Positions 51,306 to 62,222 of a DNA stretch of 64,000 nt are shown here, one piece after another (position 1 is the first letter of the stretch; every line of letters begins with the position of its first letter). A program made the position numbers and the translations under genes. The DNA lies in assembly GCF_009936215.1 (NCBI RefSeq), contig NZ_AP019551.1, forward strand, positions 1,760,708 to 1,824,707, written 5' to 3'. Below the pieces are notes generated by a model. The model was not told the DNA's origin. It did no database searches and worked only from the letters and a program-made list of their open reading frames with translations. The DNA is from Athalassotoga saccharophila. Its GTDB lineage: Bacteria; Thermotogota; Thermotogae; Mesoaciditogales; Mesoaciditogaceae.

Positions 51306-53932
51306 ACCTTTACATCTTTGACGGGACTGCCCTTGTGTACAGAGCATATTACGCCCTTCCTCCGCTTTCCACCTCTGACGGAAAGCCAACCGGGGCCGTC
51401 CTCGGCGTTGCCAAAATGCTTTTGAAATTCATAAAAGAAAGGGTAAAAGAGGGAGATTCTATCATATTTGTCATGGACTCAAAAGAACAAAATTTCAGAA
51501 AGACGCTTTTTGAGTCTTACAAGGCCAATCGAGCGCCCGCCCCATACGACATGATTTCCCAGATCTCTTACATCGAAAGATTAGTTGAGGGCCTGGGTAT
51601 GCCAATATTAAAAGGCACCGGATACGAGGCTGACGATGTCATAGCAACGCTTGTAAAAAAGTATTCTTCAAAATTTGACGGTGTCTACATCGTAACGGGA
51701 GACAAAGATCTTCTTCAACTCGTCGGAGGAAATGTTAAGGTTTTGAGGTTCGCGTCTCTTGGAATTTCAGACCTCGTTGAATACGATGAAAAAATGGTCA
51801 TCGAAAGGTATGGACTTAAACCATCCCAGATCGGAGATTACCTTGCACTCGTCGGAGACGCATCTGATAACATTCCCGGCGTTAAGGGAATAGGAGAGAA
51901 GAGTGCTACAGAACTTTTGAAAAAATATGGAGACCTTCAGAACCTCTACGATCATCTCGAGGAAATACCCCAGAGATATTCAAAACTGCTTGTCGATGGA
52001 AAAGAGATGATGAAACTCTCTAAAGAACTCGTAAATCTTTCCTACGATGTGCCTTTAAATTTAGAAATATCGCCATACAAAGGTCCGGATAGATCAAAAC
52101 TTTTATCGATCTTCAACGAGTTAGAACTCAATTCTTTAAAATCGGAGTTTGATCTCTATGAACACACGTCAAACGTGAATTATGTAACCATCGATTCCAA
52201 AGAAAAACTCCAAGAATTGATCTCAAATCTCATTAAAAAGTCTTTTGTAGCCTTTGACACGGAGACTACCTCTCTCGATCCATTTGAGGCAAAACTTGTT
52301 GGTTTTTCTCTGTGTGATGGAGATCAAAGTTATTACGTGCCAATAAAACATAAGAATGGCAAAAATGTCGATAATGGTCTCGAAATTTTGAAATCTTTTC
52401 TTGAGAATGAAAATGTCAAAATAATAGGTCAAAATCTCAAGTACGACCTTGAAATTATGATGAATAATTCCTCAAAATTCAAGCCTTATTTCGACACGAT
52501 GATAGCGGCATATCTTTTAGATCCAAATGAAAGAAAATTTTCTCTTGAAGAACTCGGAATGAAATATCTGAATTACTCAGGGATATCTTACGAAGATATA
52601 ACAAAGGGGAAGAATTTTGAAGAGGTTTCGATAGAAGATGCGACAAAATATTCGGCCGAAGATGCAGATATGACTTACAAACTTTACAACATTCTCAATC
52701 AAAAATTGATAGAAGAGGATTTAATGGATGTTTTTTACAAAATAGAGATGCCTCTTGTTGGAGTCCTTGCGAGAATGGAAATGAATGGTGTCTACATAGA
52801 CAAAGATTTCCTCAAAAGTCTTTCTGAAAGTTATAATCACAAGTTAAGAGACATAGAATCTCAAATTTACGATCTCGCAGGCGGAATGCCATTCAACATA
52901 AATTCTCCAAAACAACTTTCTGAGGTTTTATTCTCAAGGCTCAAATTAAAGCCGAGAAAGAAAACATCGACGAGAGCCTTTTCGACTGATGCCGGGGTTT
53001 TAGAGGAGATGAGAGATGAACATCCGATAATTCCACTTCTATTAGAGTACAGAAAATATTTCAAACTCAAATCAACTTACATAGATGCCCTTCCGAAATT
53101 GGTCAATCCAAAAACGGGACGTCTCCACACTTCCTTTAACCAGACAGGCACATCGACGGGAAGACTTTCAAGTAGCGATCCAAATTTGCAGAATATACCC
53201 TCCAGAAATGAAGAAGGACTCGAGATAAGAAAGGCAATACGCGCCCAAAACAAGGAATGGAAGATAATCAGTTTTGACTATTCCCAGATAGAATTGCGCG
53301 TGTTGGCACACATGAGTGGCGACCCGGCACTCATAGAGGCATTCAAATCAAATTACGATATCCATGCAATAACTGCCGCAAAAATATACGGTGTAAATCA
53401 GGAAGATGTAACTTCAGAGATGAGAAGAATAGGCAAAATGGTGAATTTTGCCGTAACTTACGGAGTGAGCGCTTATGGCCTTTCAAAAAGGTTAGGAATT
53501 CCTGTGGAAGATTCGGACAAAATAATAAAGAATTACTTCGCAAGTTACCCGATGGTCAAAAAATATTTGGACGATATAGTAAACTTTGCAATTAAAAATG
53601 GATACGTTGAGACGATCTTTGGAAGAAAAAGAGATATTCCAGAATTGAAAAGTTCAAACAGGAATGTTTTCGAAGAGGGTAAAAGGATGGCGATAAATGC
53701 TCCGATTCAGGGAAGTGCCGCCGATATAATAAAACTTGCCATGATAGATATAGATCAAAAGATCTCATCGATGAGATCGATGATGATACTCCAAGTCCAC
53801 GATGAACTTGTTTTTGAAGTTCCTCAAGAAGAAATCGAAGAGATAACGAAGATCGTCAAAGATTCAATGGAAAATATAGTCAAGATGAAGGTTCCACTTA
53901 AGGTGGAAATAGAGTTGGGGGAAAGTTGGTGA
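51302..53932 (+). CDS. polA: DNA polymerase I
   Basis: Repair polymerase of 876 aa with all three domains. The 5' nuclease opens FDGTALVYRAYYALPP and includes ADDVIATL and DASDNIPGVKGIGEKSA. The 3'-5' exonuclease motifs are intact: FDTETTSL (Exo I, about residue 315), NLKYDLE (Exo II) and YSAEDADMTY (Exo III), so proofreading is expected. The polymerase has GRLSSSDPNLQNIP (motif 1), DYSQIELR (motif A), RRIGKMVNFAVTYG (O helix) and the HDE of motif C (QVHDELVFE). The ATG at 51302 overlaps the lgt stop. Confidence 0.97.
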   Translation: MNLYIFDGTALVYRAYYALPPLSTSDGKPTGAVLGVAKMLLKFIKERVKEGDSIIFVMDSKEQNFRKTLFESYKANRAPAPYDMISQISYIERLVEGLGMPILKGTGYEADDVIATLVKKYSSKFDGVYIVTGDKDLLQLVGGNVKVLRFASLGISDLVEYDEKMVIERYGLKPSQIGDYLALVGDASDNIPGVKGIGEKSATELLKKYGDLQNLYDHLEEIPQRYSKLLVDGKEMMKLSKELVNLSYDVPLNLEISPYKGPDRSKLLSIFNELELNSLKSEFDLYEHTSNVNYVTIDSKEKLQELISNLIKKSFVAFDTETTSLDPFEAKLVGFSLCDGDQSYYVPIKHKNGKNVDNGLEILKSFLENENVKIIGQNLKYDLEIMMNNSSKFKPYFDTMIAAYLLDPNERKFSLEELGMKYLNYSGISYEDITKGKNFEEVSIEDATKYSAEDADMTYKLYNILNQKLIEEDLMDVFYKIEMPLVGVLARMEMNGVYIDKDFLKSLSESYNHKLRDIESQIYDLAGGMPFNINSPKQLSEVLFSRLKLKPRKKTSTRAFSTDAGVLEEMRDEHPIIPLLLEYRKYFKLKSTYIDALPKLVNPKTGRLHTSFNQTGTSTGRLSSSDPNLQNIPSRNEEGLEIRKAIRAQNKEWKIISFDYSQIELRVLAHMSGDPALIEAFKSNYDIHAITAAKIYGVNQEDVTSEMRRIGKMVNFAVTYGVSAYGLSKRLGIPVEDSDKIIKNYFASYPMVKKYLDDIVNFAIKNGYVETIFGRKRDIPELKSSNRNVFEEGKRMAINAPIQGSAADIIKLAMIDIDQKISSMRSMMILQVHDELVFEVPQEEIEEITKIVKDSMENIVKMKVPLKVEIELGESW

Positions 53933-54399
53933 TGGGAATGTACAAAAGGGTGTTAATAACCGTTGATGGTTCGGAAATGTCGAAAACGGTTTTTGAAAGA
54001 GGCATAGAGATAGCAAAAAGGGAAGGATCTCAGGCATGCGTGATAGCCGTCGTCGATACAACAACGATGTACAACCTTGCCACGGCGGGTGAGATGAGCC
54101 CTTCATTTTTAAATATTCAATCGCAAATAATAAGAGAACAGGAACTCGCGCTTAAAAAATTCATCTCCGAACTCAAACAATACTGTGATTATGGCTTTGA
54201 CGAAGAGATAAAGACCGGTGTTCCCGGCAAAGAAGTGATCTCTTACGCCGATCAATGGGGGGCCGATCTCATTGTCGTTGGAAGTTACGGAAAAGGTGGA
54301 TGGATCTCCGAGTTCTTGTTCGGTACAACGGCTGAAAAAATCATAAGGACGGCAAAAAGTGATGTACTTGTCGTAAAATGTAAAGGTGAAAAGAAATGA
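53932..54399 (+). CDS. Universal stress protein, UspA family
   Basis: A 155-aa single-domain Usp with the ATP-binding pattern G-x2-G-x9-G-(S/T) seen as GSYGKGGWISEFLFGTTAE (about residues 120-138) and an opening KRVLITVDGSEMS. ATP-binding Usps are cytosolic stress or energy-status proteins. The ATG at 53932 shares its first base with the polA stop; an ATG six bases further is possible. It overlaps miaB by ATGA. Confidence 0.9.
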   Translation: MGMYKRVLITVDGSEMSKTVFERGIEIAKREGSQACVIAVVDTTTMYNLATAGEMSPSFLNIQSQIIREQELALKKFISELKQYCDYGFDEEIKTGVPGKEVISYADQWGADLIVVGSYGKGGWISEFLFGTTAEKIIRTAKSDVLVVKCKGEKK

Positions 54400-55676
54400 A
54401 GGTATTTTTCAAAACTTATGGCTGTCAGATGAACATTCACGACAGCGAAATAATGAAAGGCCTGCTAAAGGAAGCGGGACATGAGATCGTCGATGAAATA
54501 AAAGATTCAGATCTGGTCGTCATAAATACCTGTGCAGTCAGGGGAAAATCTGAAAACAAAGTTTACAGTCTGATAGGAAGATTGAAAAAGGCCGGCCATA
54601 AAGTCGGAGTGACAGGATGTGTCGCGCAAGGCATGCCGGAAAAACTCTCCAACTATGGTGTCGAATTCATACTCGGAACGAGATCGATAAGTTCGATCGT
54701 CAATGCAGTCGAAGGTTTGAAAAAGATAGATCTCGAAGATCATATATTAGATATAAACTCACAAACACCGGCACTCAGAGATCAAAAAAAGCACGCGTGG
54801 ATCAACATAATAGCGGGATGCGATAAGTTCTGCACCTACTGTATCGTTCCTTACACACGCGGAAGAGAACTTTCAAGACCAATTTCAGACATTCTAAATG
54901 AAGTTAACCTACTCGCAAAAGACGGATACAAACAGATAACCTTCCTTGGACAGAATGTTGATTCTTACGGGAAGGATTTAAAAGATGGTACATCTCTTGC
55001 AAAACTTCTTGAACTTTCTCAAGCCATAGATGGAATAGAAAGATTATGGTTTTTGACCTCTTACCCTTCGGACATAAGTTTTGATCTGATAAGGGTCGTT
55101 GGCAATTATCCAAAGATATCGAAGAATTTTCACATACCGGCCCAATCCGGCAGTGACAGAATACTTAAAAAGATGAACAGAAGGTACACAAAGAAGGAGT
55201 ATTTAGAAATCGTCGAGAAAATAAAGAAAGAGGTAGAAAATTCCTCGATAGGCGGAGACATAATAGTTGGATTTCCCGGTGAAAGCGACGAGGATTTTGA
55301 AGAAACCCTTGATCTTGTAAAAAAGGTCAGATACATCCGTCTCAACGTTGCTCCATACTCGCCAAGACCGGGGACGGTGGCCGCAAAATATTACAAAGAC
55401 GATGTACCTTTTAACGTTAAAAAAGCGAGAATGTCAAGGTTGAATGAGATCCAGCATTCCATAGAAAAAGAATTGAATGAAGTTCTCATAAACAAAGAGG
55501 TAGAAATAATGATAGAGAAGACGACGGGAAAGATTTCTTACGGAAGAACGATAGATAACAGGATGGTCGCAGTTGAAGGGTTCATTCCCGAGGGAGAAAT
55601 GGTAAAGGTAAGGATAGAGGACTTTAAATCCGGTACTTTATACGCATCGAACGGGAGGGTGTCGATCTTTGCCTGA
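54396..55676 (+). CDS. miaB: tRNA methylthiotransferase MiaB
   Basis: Radical-SAM enzyme (426 aa) adding the methylthio group to i6A37 of tRNAs reading UNN codons. The N-terminal UPF0004 cluster domain has KTYGCQMN and NTCAVRGKSENK plus a third Cys (TGCVAQGMPE); the radical-SAM CxxxCxxC is GCDKFCTYCIVP (about residues 142-153). The TRAM domain occupies the last ~65 residues (GRTIDNRMVAVEG). The set of eight-residue patterns (FLGQNVDSYG) fits MiaB rather than MtaB or RimO. It overlaps mutS by 8 bases. Confidence 0.95.
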   Translation: MKVFFKTYGCQMNIHDSEIMKGLLKEAGHEIVDEIKDSDLVVINTCAVRGKSENKVYSLIGRLKKAGHKVGVTGCVAQGMPEKLSNYGVEFILGTRSISSIVNAVEGLKKIDLEDHILDINSQTPALRDQKKHAWINIIAGCDKFCTYCIVPYTRGRELSRPISDILNEVNLLAKDGYKQITFLGQNVDSYGKDLKDGTSLAKLLELSQAIDGIERLWFLTSYPSDISFDLIRVVGNYPKISKNFHIPAQSGSDRILKKMNRRYTKKEYLEIVEKIKKEVENSSIGGDIIVGFPGESDEDFEETLDLVKKVRYIRLNVAPYSPRPGTVAAKYYKDDVPFNVKKARMSRLNEIQHSIEKELNEVLINKEVEIMIEKTTGKISYGRTIDNRMVAVEGFIPEGEMVKVRIEDFKSGTLYASNGRVSIFA

Positions 55677-58068
55677 TCTCACGCCCATGATGATCCAGTA
55701 TTCAAACATAAAGGCACGGTATCCCGATTGCATTCTTCTATTTAGACTCGGGGATTTCTACGAAACATTTGACGATGATGCAAAGTACGTCTCCAAAACC
55801 CTCGGTCTTGTCCTTACACGCCGTAGCGATCATCCGATGGCTGGTATTCCTTACCATACGCTTAACCTTTATCTAAAAAAACTCGTAGAAAATGGAAACA
55901 AGGTTGCCATCTGCGATCAACTCGAAGATCCGGCCCTCGCAAATGGAATCGTAAAGCGAGATGTCACAAGGATAGTAACTCCCGGCACGATCATAGAAGA
56001 CGATGTTCTAACGCCTGCAAACAATTATATTGCCTCATATTACAAAGGTAGCATCGCGCTCGTAGACATATCGACCGGAGATTTTTTTGTAGACTCAAAT
56101 GAAGATGCGATAGGGAAATATTCTCCAAAGCACATCATTCACAACGGTGAGATTGGAGAGATGCCAGGGGTTTTCATCGAAAGGGTCGAAGACTGGTACT
56201 TTGATTCTAATAACGCCGATGATCTTTTGAAATCCCAATTTGGTCTTGAAGATCTTTCATTTCTTGAACTTTCAAAGGAGGAAAAAACGGCGGCAGGCGC
56301 TGTAATAAAGTACTTGCAAATGACACAAAAACATTCACTTGTGAATCTAAAAAGACCACTTAAATTGAGAAAAAAAGACAGGATATTTTTAGATATGCTT
56401 ACCGTCTCGAATCTGGAATTGATAGAATCAAATTCTATCTCTCTTTATTCTCACATGAACAGAACCGTAACAAGAATGGGCCATAGGGTATTGAAAAGAG
56501 AAATACTCTCTCCGCTTTTGGACGGAGAAGAAATAGAGAGAAGGCTTGATTTAGTCAATTATCTTTTCGATGACCGAAAAAGTCTGTCGAATTTAAGAGA
56601 GATTCTTTCGAATGTCGAGGATGTAGAAAGAATCGTATCGAGGGTATCCTATTCAGCGGCAACGGCGTCTGACCTCGTCGCCTTAAGGAGAAGTCTTGAA
56701 ATTTTCGAAGAGATAAATGAATGGATAAGGATAAATCCCGTCTTTAACTCTTTCATACTCGATCCGATTTACGAATTGAGAGATCTTCTAAAAAGATCAA
56801 TCGTAGAGGAGCCGGAAGGAGAGATAGGCGATGGAAAGACTATAGCGCCAGGGTTTTGCAAAGAACTCGATGAGGCAAGATCTGTACTCTACGATGTGGA
56901 CGGTTACGTTAAAAGATACGAGGAAAAAGAAAGAGAAAGAATGGGCAATAAAGTTAAGGTCGGTTACAGTTCTATATTTGGATATTACGTCGAGATATCG
57001 AAGGGATACAAAGGAGATATACCAAAAGAATATGTAAGAAAACAAACTCTTGTCAATTCAGAAAGGTATACAACTCCTGAATTGAGCGAACTTGAAAAAA
57101 AGGTACTCCACGCAAGCGAGAAGGTAAAAGCGCTGGAAAATGAATCTTTCAAAAAAATATGCGATGAGGTGATCAAATTCAAAGATATGATAATCTCTAA
57201 CGCTTCAAAAATAGCCTTCTTGGACATGATAGAGTCTTTTGCCTACCTCGCGATTCAGGAAAATTACGTGAGGCCAAAGTTCGGATCAATTCTGAGAATA
57301 AAAGGTGGCCGCCATCCAATTGTGGAGCAAAGGGTTAAAGAATTTGTTCCGAATGATCTTGAAATTTCGGAGAAAAACAATTTCATCATCCTTACAGGTC
57401 CGAATATGTCCGGAAAGTCGACATTTATACGTCAGATAGCACTCATATCCTTGATGGCGCAGATGGGAAGTTTTGTGCCGGCAAGTGAAGCGGAATTGAA
57501 ATTATTCGACAGGATTTTCACAAGGATAGGCGCAAGAGACGATCTTGCATCGAATAGAAGTACTTTCCTCGTTGAAATGTCAGAAGTTGCGACGATTCTA
57601 AATTTTGCCACTAAAGATTCTCTTGTGATTCTCGATGAGGTTGGACGCGGCACAAGCACCTTTGATGGCTTAAGTATAGCATGGGCAGTCTCGGAGTATA
57701 TATCTCAGAAGATAAAGGCTTTCACGATCTTTGCAACGCATTACAACGAACTTTCAGAACTTGAGAAGATGTACCCAAATATTTCCAATCTCACGATAGA
57801 GGTCGTGGAAAGGGATAAAAAAGTCTTATTTTTGCACAAAGTCGTGCGCGGAATGGCTGACAAAAGTTATGGCATAGAGGTCGCAAAGATAGCGGGAATC
57901 CCTGATCCAGTTATAAAGAGAGCCTATGAGGTGTCCGAAGCGATAAGTTCTGCAAGTCATATAGAAAAGGGAGTAAGATTTTTAACGTCTGGAGAGGTTG
58001 AAAGCGTAAAAAAACGCATAAAAGTCAGCGATCAAATAAGTTTTTTTGATAAAGGAGGAATAAAATGA
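55669..58068 (+). CDS. mutS: DNA mismatch repair protein MutS
   Basis: True MutS of 799 aa with the mismatch-reading motif present: [10 protein letters not shown] holds the Phe-x-Glu (FYE, about residues 27-29). Domain II connector, lever and clamp follow, then the ATPase: Walker [15 protein letters not shown] (about 576-589), the ST(F) loop [12 protein letters not shown], Walker [17 protein letters not shown], and ATHYNEL. The TTG start overlaps miaB, with GGGAGGGTG upstream. MutL is not in the window. Confidence 0.97.
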   Translation: MPDLTPMMIQYSNIKARYPDCILLFRLGDFYETFDDDAKYVSKTLGLVLTRRSDHPMAGIPYHTLNLYLKKLVENGNKVAICDQLEDPALANGIVKRDVTRIVTPGTIIEDDVLTPANNYIASYYKGSIALVDISTGDFFVDSNEDAIGKYSPKHIIHNGEIGEMPGVFIERVEDWYFDSNNADDLLKSQFGLEDLSFLELSKEEKTAAGAVIKYLQMTQKHSLVNLKRPLKLRKKDRIFLDMLTVSNLELIESNSISLYSHMNRTVTRMGHRVLKREILSPLLDGEEIERRLDLVNYLFDDRKSLSNLREILSNVEDVERIVSRVSYSAATASDLVALRRSLEIFEEINEWIRINPVFNSFILDPIYELRDLLKRSIVEEPEGEIGDGKTIAPGFCKELDEARSVLYDVDGYVKRYEEKERERMGNKVKVGYSSIFGYYVEISKGYKGDIPKEYVRKQTLVNSERYTTPELSELEKKVLHASEKVKALENESFKKICDEVIKFKDMIISNASKIAFLDMIESFAYLAIQENYVRPKFGSILRIKGGRHPIVEQRVKEFVPNDLEISEKNNFIILTGPNMSGKSTFIRQIALISLMAQMGSFVPASEAELKLFDRIFTRIGARDDLASNRSTFLVEMSEVATILNFATKDSLVILDEVGRGTSTFDGLSIAWAVSEYISQKIKAFTIFATHYNELSELEKMYPNISNLTIEVVERDKKVLFLHKVVRGMADKSYGIEVAKIAGIPDPVIKRAYEVSEAISSASHIEKGVRFLTSGEVESVKKRIKVSDQISFFDKGGIK

Positions 58069-59024
58069 AAAGAATAGCCGTTATGACAAGTGGCGGGGAT
58101 GCCCCGGGCATGAATGCCGCTATAAGGGCAGTTGTTAGATACGGAATAAACAAAGGTCTTGAAGTTTACGGTATCATGAGAGGATATGCAGGTCTTCTGG
58201 AGGATGACATAAGGCTCCTCAATTTTGTCGATGTCGGTGGAATAATGGAAAAAGGCGGAACAATATTGAGAACGGCAAGATGCGAGGAGTTCAAAGTTGA
58301 CAAAGGACGCAAAGAGGCTTACAAAATCCTCAAATCTCACGAGATAGAAGGGATAGTGATCATCGGCGGAGATGGAAGTTTGAACGGCGGTGCCTTGGTG
58401 GCATCTGAAAGCGATGTGAAGGTTGTCGGCATCCCTGGAAGTATAGACAACGATATTTCGGAGACCGACACGTGTATAGGCGTTGATACCTGTTTGAATA
58501 CGGTTGTGGAAAATATACAAAAATTAAAGGATACGGCATCTTCGCACGAAAGGGCCTTCATAGTCGAGACTATGGGAAGAAATTGCGGCTACATTGCGCT
58601 CATCTCGGGGTTGACGACCGGCGCAGAGGCGATAGTTATACCCGAGGTAAAGGTGGATTATCAGACCCTTGCGGATAAATTGCTTGCCGGCAGAAAGAGA
58701 GGAAAGATAAATTCAATAGTAGTGGTGGCAGAAGGCGCTGCCAGCGCTTACACGGTCGCAAGGCATCTTGAAAATAAAACCGGATTTGAGACGCGTGTAA
58801 CGATCCTCGGCCATATACAAAGGGGAGGATCGCCAACCGTTCAAGACAGGTTGCTTGCCTCGAGGATGGGATCATTTGCCGTTCAGGCACTTTTAGATGG
58901 CCAGTCCAATGTGATGATAGGAATTCAGGGAACACAAATGGTTGCCGTAGATCTCAACAAAGCGTTGCAGAAGAAAAAAGAACTCGATCTATCGCTTTAC
59001 GAACTTGCAAATACATTATCTTAA
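58065..59024 (+). CDS. pfkA: ATP-dependent 6-phosphofructokinase
   Basis: Glycolytic enzyme of 319 aa. ATP dependence is read from the active site: [11 protein letters not shown] near the start, GGDGSLNGG (Gly at the position that is Asp in PPi enzymes, about residue 104) and PGSIDNDI (no Lys at the PPi-specific position). The sugar site shows [11 protein letters not shown] and ILGHIQRGG. It overlaps mutS by 4 bases and is followed by pyk, the same order as in Thermotoga. Confidence 0.97.
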   Translation: MKRIAVMTSGGDAPGMNAAIRAVVRYGINKGLEVYGIMRGYAGLLEDDIRLLNFVDVGGIMEKGGTILRTARCEEFKVDKGRKEAYKILKSHEIEGIVIIGGDGSLNGGALVASESDVKVVGIPGSIDNDISETDTCIGVDTCLNTVVENIQKLKDTASSHERAFIVETMGRNCGYIALISGLTTGAEAIVIPEVKVDYQTLADKLLAGRKRGKINSIVVVAEGAASAYTVARHLENKTGFETRVTILGHIQRGGSPTVQDRLLASRMGSFAVQALLDGQSNVMIGIQGTQMVAVDLNKALQKKKELDLSLYELANTLS

Positions 59025-59037
59025 GAAGGTGAAAAGG

Positions 59038-60453
59038 ATGAGGAAAACGAAGATAGTCTGTACCATTGGGCCGGCAACGATAAAAAAAGAAATGCTTGAA
59101 GCACTTGTAAGAAATGGAATGAATGTGGCAAGGCTTAACATGTCACACGGTACCCATGAAGAAAAGGCCCAAACCGTTGTGGACATAAGAGAGATAAGAA
59201 AAAGACTTGGGATGCCGGTTAGCGTTTTGATGGATATAGAAGGTCCAAAACTAAGAACTGGAAAGTTAAAAACAGAATACGTCGCATTAAAGAAGGGATC
59301 AAAACTTGTCCTGACCACAGATGATATCCTCGGAGATGAAAACAAGATATCCGTAAGTTATGAGGGCCTTCCATCCGATGTAAAGGCCGGAGACACGATT
59401 TTACTCAACGATGGACTTATAAACCTTAAAGTTATCTCGACGACCGGAAAGGAAATAGTAACTGAGGTGGTAAATGGAGGAGAGATAACCCATAACAGGG
59501 GAATAAATGTCCCCGGCGTCGATTTGAAGGTCCCGACCCTTACAGAAAAGGATATGAAAGACATAGAACTCATAGCGAAGGTAAAGCCGGATTACGTTGC
59601 CCTTTCATTTGTAAGAAAGCCCGAAGACGTAACTCATCTACGTGAGATTTTGAAAAGTAAAGGATTCGACGATCCCAAGATAATATCAAAGATAGAGACA
59701 AAGCAGGCCCTCGACAATCTCGAAGCCATCTTAGATGTCTCAGATGGTGCAATGGTCGCAAGAGGAGATCTCGGAGCCGAGATACCTTCCGAGGATCTCC
59801 CGATCGCGCAAAAGAGGATAATAAAGTTGTGCAACGATCGGGCCATACCCGTCATAACGGCAACCCAGATGTTGGAATCGATGGTAGAGAATCCAAGACC
59901 GACACGTGCCGAAATAACGGACATCGCAAATGCCGTGCTCGACGGAACAGATGCTGTTATGCTTTCTGAAGAAACGACGATCGGAAAGTATCCACTTCAG
60001 GCAGTTCAATTCATGGACAAGATAACGCAAAAAGCGGAAAAGTACCTTGAACTTTCGGAAAACACAAGAGCATCGATCTTGCAAAAGAACAAAAATATAA
60101 GCGACGCCATAGCGTATTCATCGTGGCATTTGAGCATAGAACTTGAAACATCTGTCATAATCGCGTCGACCTTTTCTGGCTACACCGCGAGGCATGTCTC
60201 AAGATTCCGTCCATCTGCCGTCGTCTTTGCTCCAACTCCAAAGGAGGAAACGTATCACAGGATGTCTCTTATCTGGGGCGTTGTACCTACACTCATAGAC
60301 AGGGTCGAATCAACTGACGAGATGATAGAAAATTCAATAAGAGAATTACTTGGAATGGGCCTTGCAAGTCCCGGAGAGAATGTGATCATAACTGCAGGCA
60401 TCCCTTGGGGTTTTTCGGGCACTACAAACCTCATTCAAGTGCATAAAATTTAG
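59038..60453 (+). CDS. pyk: Pyruvate kinase
   Basis: A 471-aa TIM-barrel enzyme making ATP and pyruvate from PEP. Motifs: MRKTKIVCTIGPA, NGMNVARLNMSHGTHEE, the active-site IISKIETKQALDNLEAI (shown in part) with catalytic Lys, GDLGAEIPSEDLPIAQK, and TATQMLESMVENPRPTRAE in part. The regulatory C-domain is present. Start trimmed to 59038, where AAGGTG is spaced and the family begins. A 13-base gap follows pfkA. Confidence 0.97.
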   Translation: MRKTKIVCTIGPATIKKEMLEALVRNGMNVARLNMSHGTHEEKAQTVVDIREIRKRLGMPVSVLMDIEGPKLRTGKLKTEYVALKKGSKLVLTTDDILGDENKISVSYEGLPSDVKAGDTILLNDGLINLKVISTTGKEIVTEVVNGGEITHNRGINVPGVDLKVPTLTEKDMKDIELIAKVKPDYVALSFVRKPEDVTHLREILKSKGFDDPKIISKIETKQALDNLEAILDVSDGAMVARGDLGAEIPSEDLPIAQKRIIKLCNDRAIPVITATQMLESMVENPRPTRAEITDIANAVLDGTDAVMLSEETTIGKYPLQAVQFMDKITQKAEKYLELSENTRASILQKNKNISDAIAYSSWHLSIELETSVIIASTFSGYTARHVSRFRPSAVVFAPTPKEETYHRMSLIWGVVPTLIDRVESTDEMIENSIRELLGMGLASPGENVIITAGIPWGFSGTTNLIQVHKI

Positions 60454-60464
60454 GAGGCGTGATA

Positions 60465-62222
60465 ATGGAAAGCGGATCTGAAAATGTCGTATGGAATTTG
60501 GGCGATCTTTACTCTTCCGTCGAAGATTTAAAAAAAGACGGTGAAAAACTCTTAGAGGAAAGCAAATCATTCCACCAAAAATTTTCAGACAATCGAATTT
60601 TTGAAGATAAAAATCTGATGAGGCTTTCCATTGACACTCTTGCAAATCTTTACGACAAACTCGGAAAGATCTCTCAGTACGCATACTTGAGATTTGCCGA
60701 GAATACCGTCTCAGACGAGACGAAAAAGATAATCTCATGGGTCGAGAACCTCGAAACGGAGGTTCAATCAAATCTCATCTTTTACAATATCGCGATATCA
60801 AAGATGCCGGACGAACTTTTCGAGAAGGTAAGACCCTTCCTTGGAGATTACAAACATTTTCTCGAATCTTCAAGGAGGTTTAAAGATCATCTGCTCTCGG
60901 AAAGCGAAGAACAGATAATCGTCCACAAAAATTCCACCGGTTCAAACGCATTTGTAAGGTTTTACACTCAGTTGACCTCAACTTACAAATTCAGGGTAAA
61001 GTTAGACGGCAAAGTACAAACCCTTAACGGAAGCCAATTAAGATCTCTGAGAACACATCCTGATCCGCAAATAAGAGAGATGGTAACCTCCAAACTTTTC
61101 AAAAGATACAGATCAAATGCGCTCGAGATAGAGAGTGCTTACAATGCCGTGGCCAAAGATTACGATGTTGAATCGAGATTGCGCAGATATCCCTCTTCGA
61201 TAAGCATGAGAAACCTCGAAAATGAAGTGTCAGACGATGTTGTTGAGACGCTCATAAATGTCACAACGAAAAATAATTCCCTTGTCGGCAGATATTACAG
61301 GATCAAATCTAAGTTGATGAATCAAAAACTCAGATTAAGTGATATATACGCGCCAATTGGAAATGTTCAAAAAAAGTTCACGTGGGATGAGGCAAAAGAC
61401 ATAGTAAGAAGGGCATTCTACGATTTTGACGAAAGGTTCGGAAAGATAATAGATGAATTCTTTGAAAAAAGATGGATACACGCATCCCCAATGCCCGCAA
61501 AGGAAGGAGGGGCATTTTGCTCTTACTCAACGCCGAAGACACACCCTTATGTCCTTCTTACCTTTACGGGACAGATAAAGGATGTGATGACGCTCGGTCA
61601 TGAACTCGGCCACGGCCTTCACGGCGTACTCTCGTCAAAGCAAAATGTGCTCCAGTACCATACTCCTTTGACGATGGCCGAGACCGCTTCAACCTTTGCC
61701 GAGATGCTTTTGATGGATTACTTCCTCGAAAATCTGTCTCAAAAGGAGATCACACCATTCATCGCTTCAAAACTCGAAGACCTCTTTGCAACGATGAACA
61801 GACAAAATATGTTTACGAGATTCGAATTAAGGGCCCACGAAAAGATATCAAAAGATGGTGCAACATTTGAGGAACTCTCGGACATTTACAACGATGAACT
61901 TCACGAAATGTTCAAAGATTCGGTTGAATACAATCCGGAGTTTAGATGGGAATGGTCCTCGGTACCTCATTTCTTCCACACGCCATTTTACTGTTACGCT
62001 TACGATTTTGCGCAGTTGCTTGTCATTTCCCTTTACGCAAAGTACAAATCTGGAATGGCAGGTTTCAAAGAAAAATACGCGAATCTGCTCTCGGCGGGCG
62101 GATCTGATAGCCCAGAAAAACTTTTAGAGCCCTTTGGAATAAATCTGTCCGATCCATCCTTCTGGCAGGGCGGATTCGATTACATCGAGGAAAATCTGGT
62201 AAAGAGGATTGAAAGATCATGA
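60465..62222 (+). CDS. pepF: Oligoendopeptidase F (M3 family)
   Basis: Cytosolic zinc peptidase of 585 aa. The HExxH motif is TLGHELGHGLHG (about residues 383-394), with the downstream third ligand Glu in MAETASTFAEML. The M3B-type N-terminal helical lid begins VWNLGDLYSS. ATG at 60465 follows GGAGGCGTGATA; an upstream GTG is too close to the ribosome site. It lies 11 bases after pyk and overlaps the PPi-PFK gene by ATGA. Confidence 0.94.
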   Translation: MESGSENVVWNLGDLYSSVEDLKKDGEKLLEESKSFHQKFSDNRIFEDKNLMRLSIDTLANLYDKLGKISQYAYLRFAENTVSDETKKIISWVENLETEVQSNLIFYNIAISKMPDELFEKVRPFLGDYKHFLESSRRFKDHLLSESEEQIIVHKNSTGSNAFVRFYTQLTSTYKFRVKLDGKVQTLNGSQLRSLRTHPDPQIREMVTSKLFKRYRSNALEIESAYNAVAKDYDVESRLRRYPSSISMRNLENEVSDDVVETLINVTTKNNSLVGRYYRIKSKLMNQKLRLSDIYAPIGNVQKKFTWDEAKDIVRRAFYDFDERFGKIIDEFFEKRWIHASPMPAKEGGAFCSYSTPKTHPYVLLTFTGQIKDVMTLGHELGHGLHGVLSSKQNVLQYHTPLTMAETASTFAEMLLMDYFLENLSQKEITPFIASKLEDLFATMNRQNMFTRFELRAHEKISKDGATFEELSDIYNDELHEMFKDSVEYNPEFRWEWSSVPHFFHTPFYCYAYDFAQLLVISLYAKYKSGMAGFKEKYANLLSAGGSDSPEKLLEPFGINLSDPSFWQGGFDYIEENLVKRIERS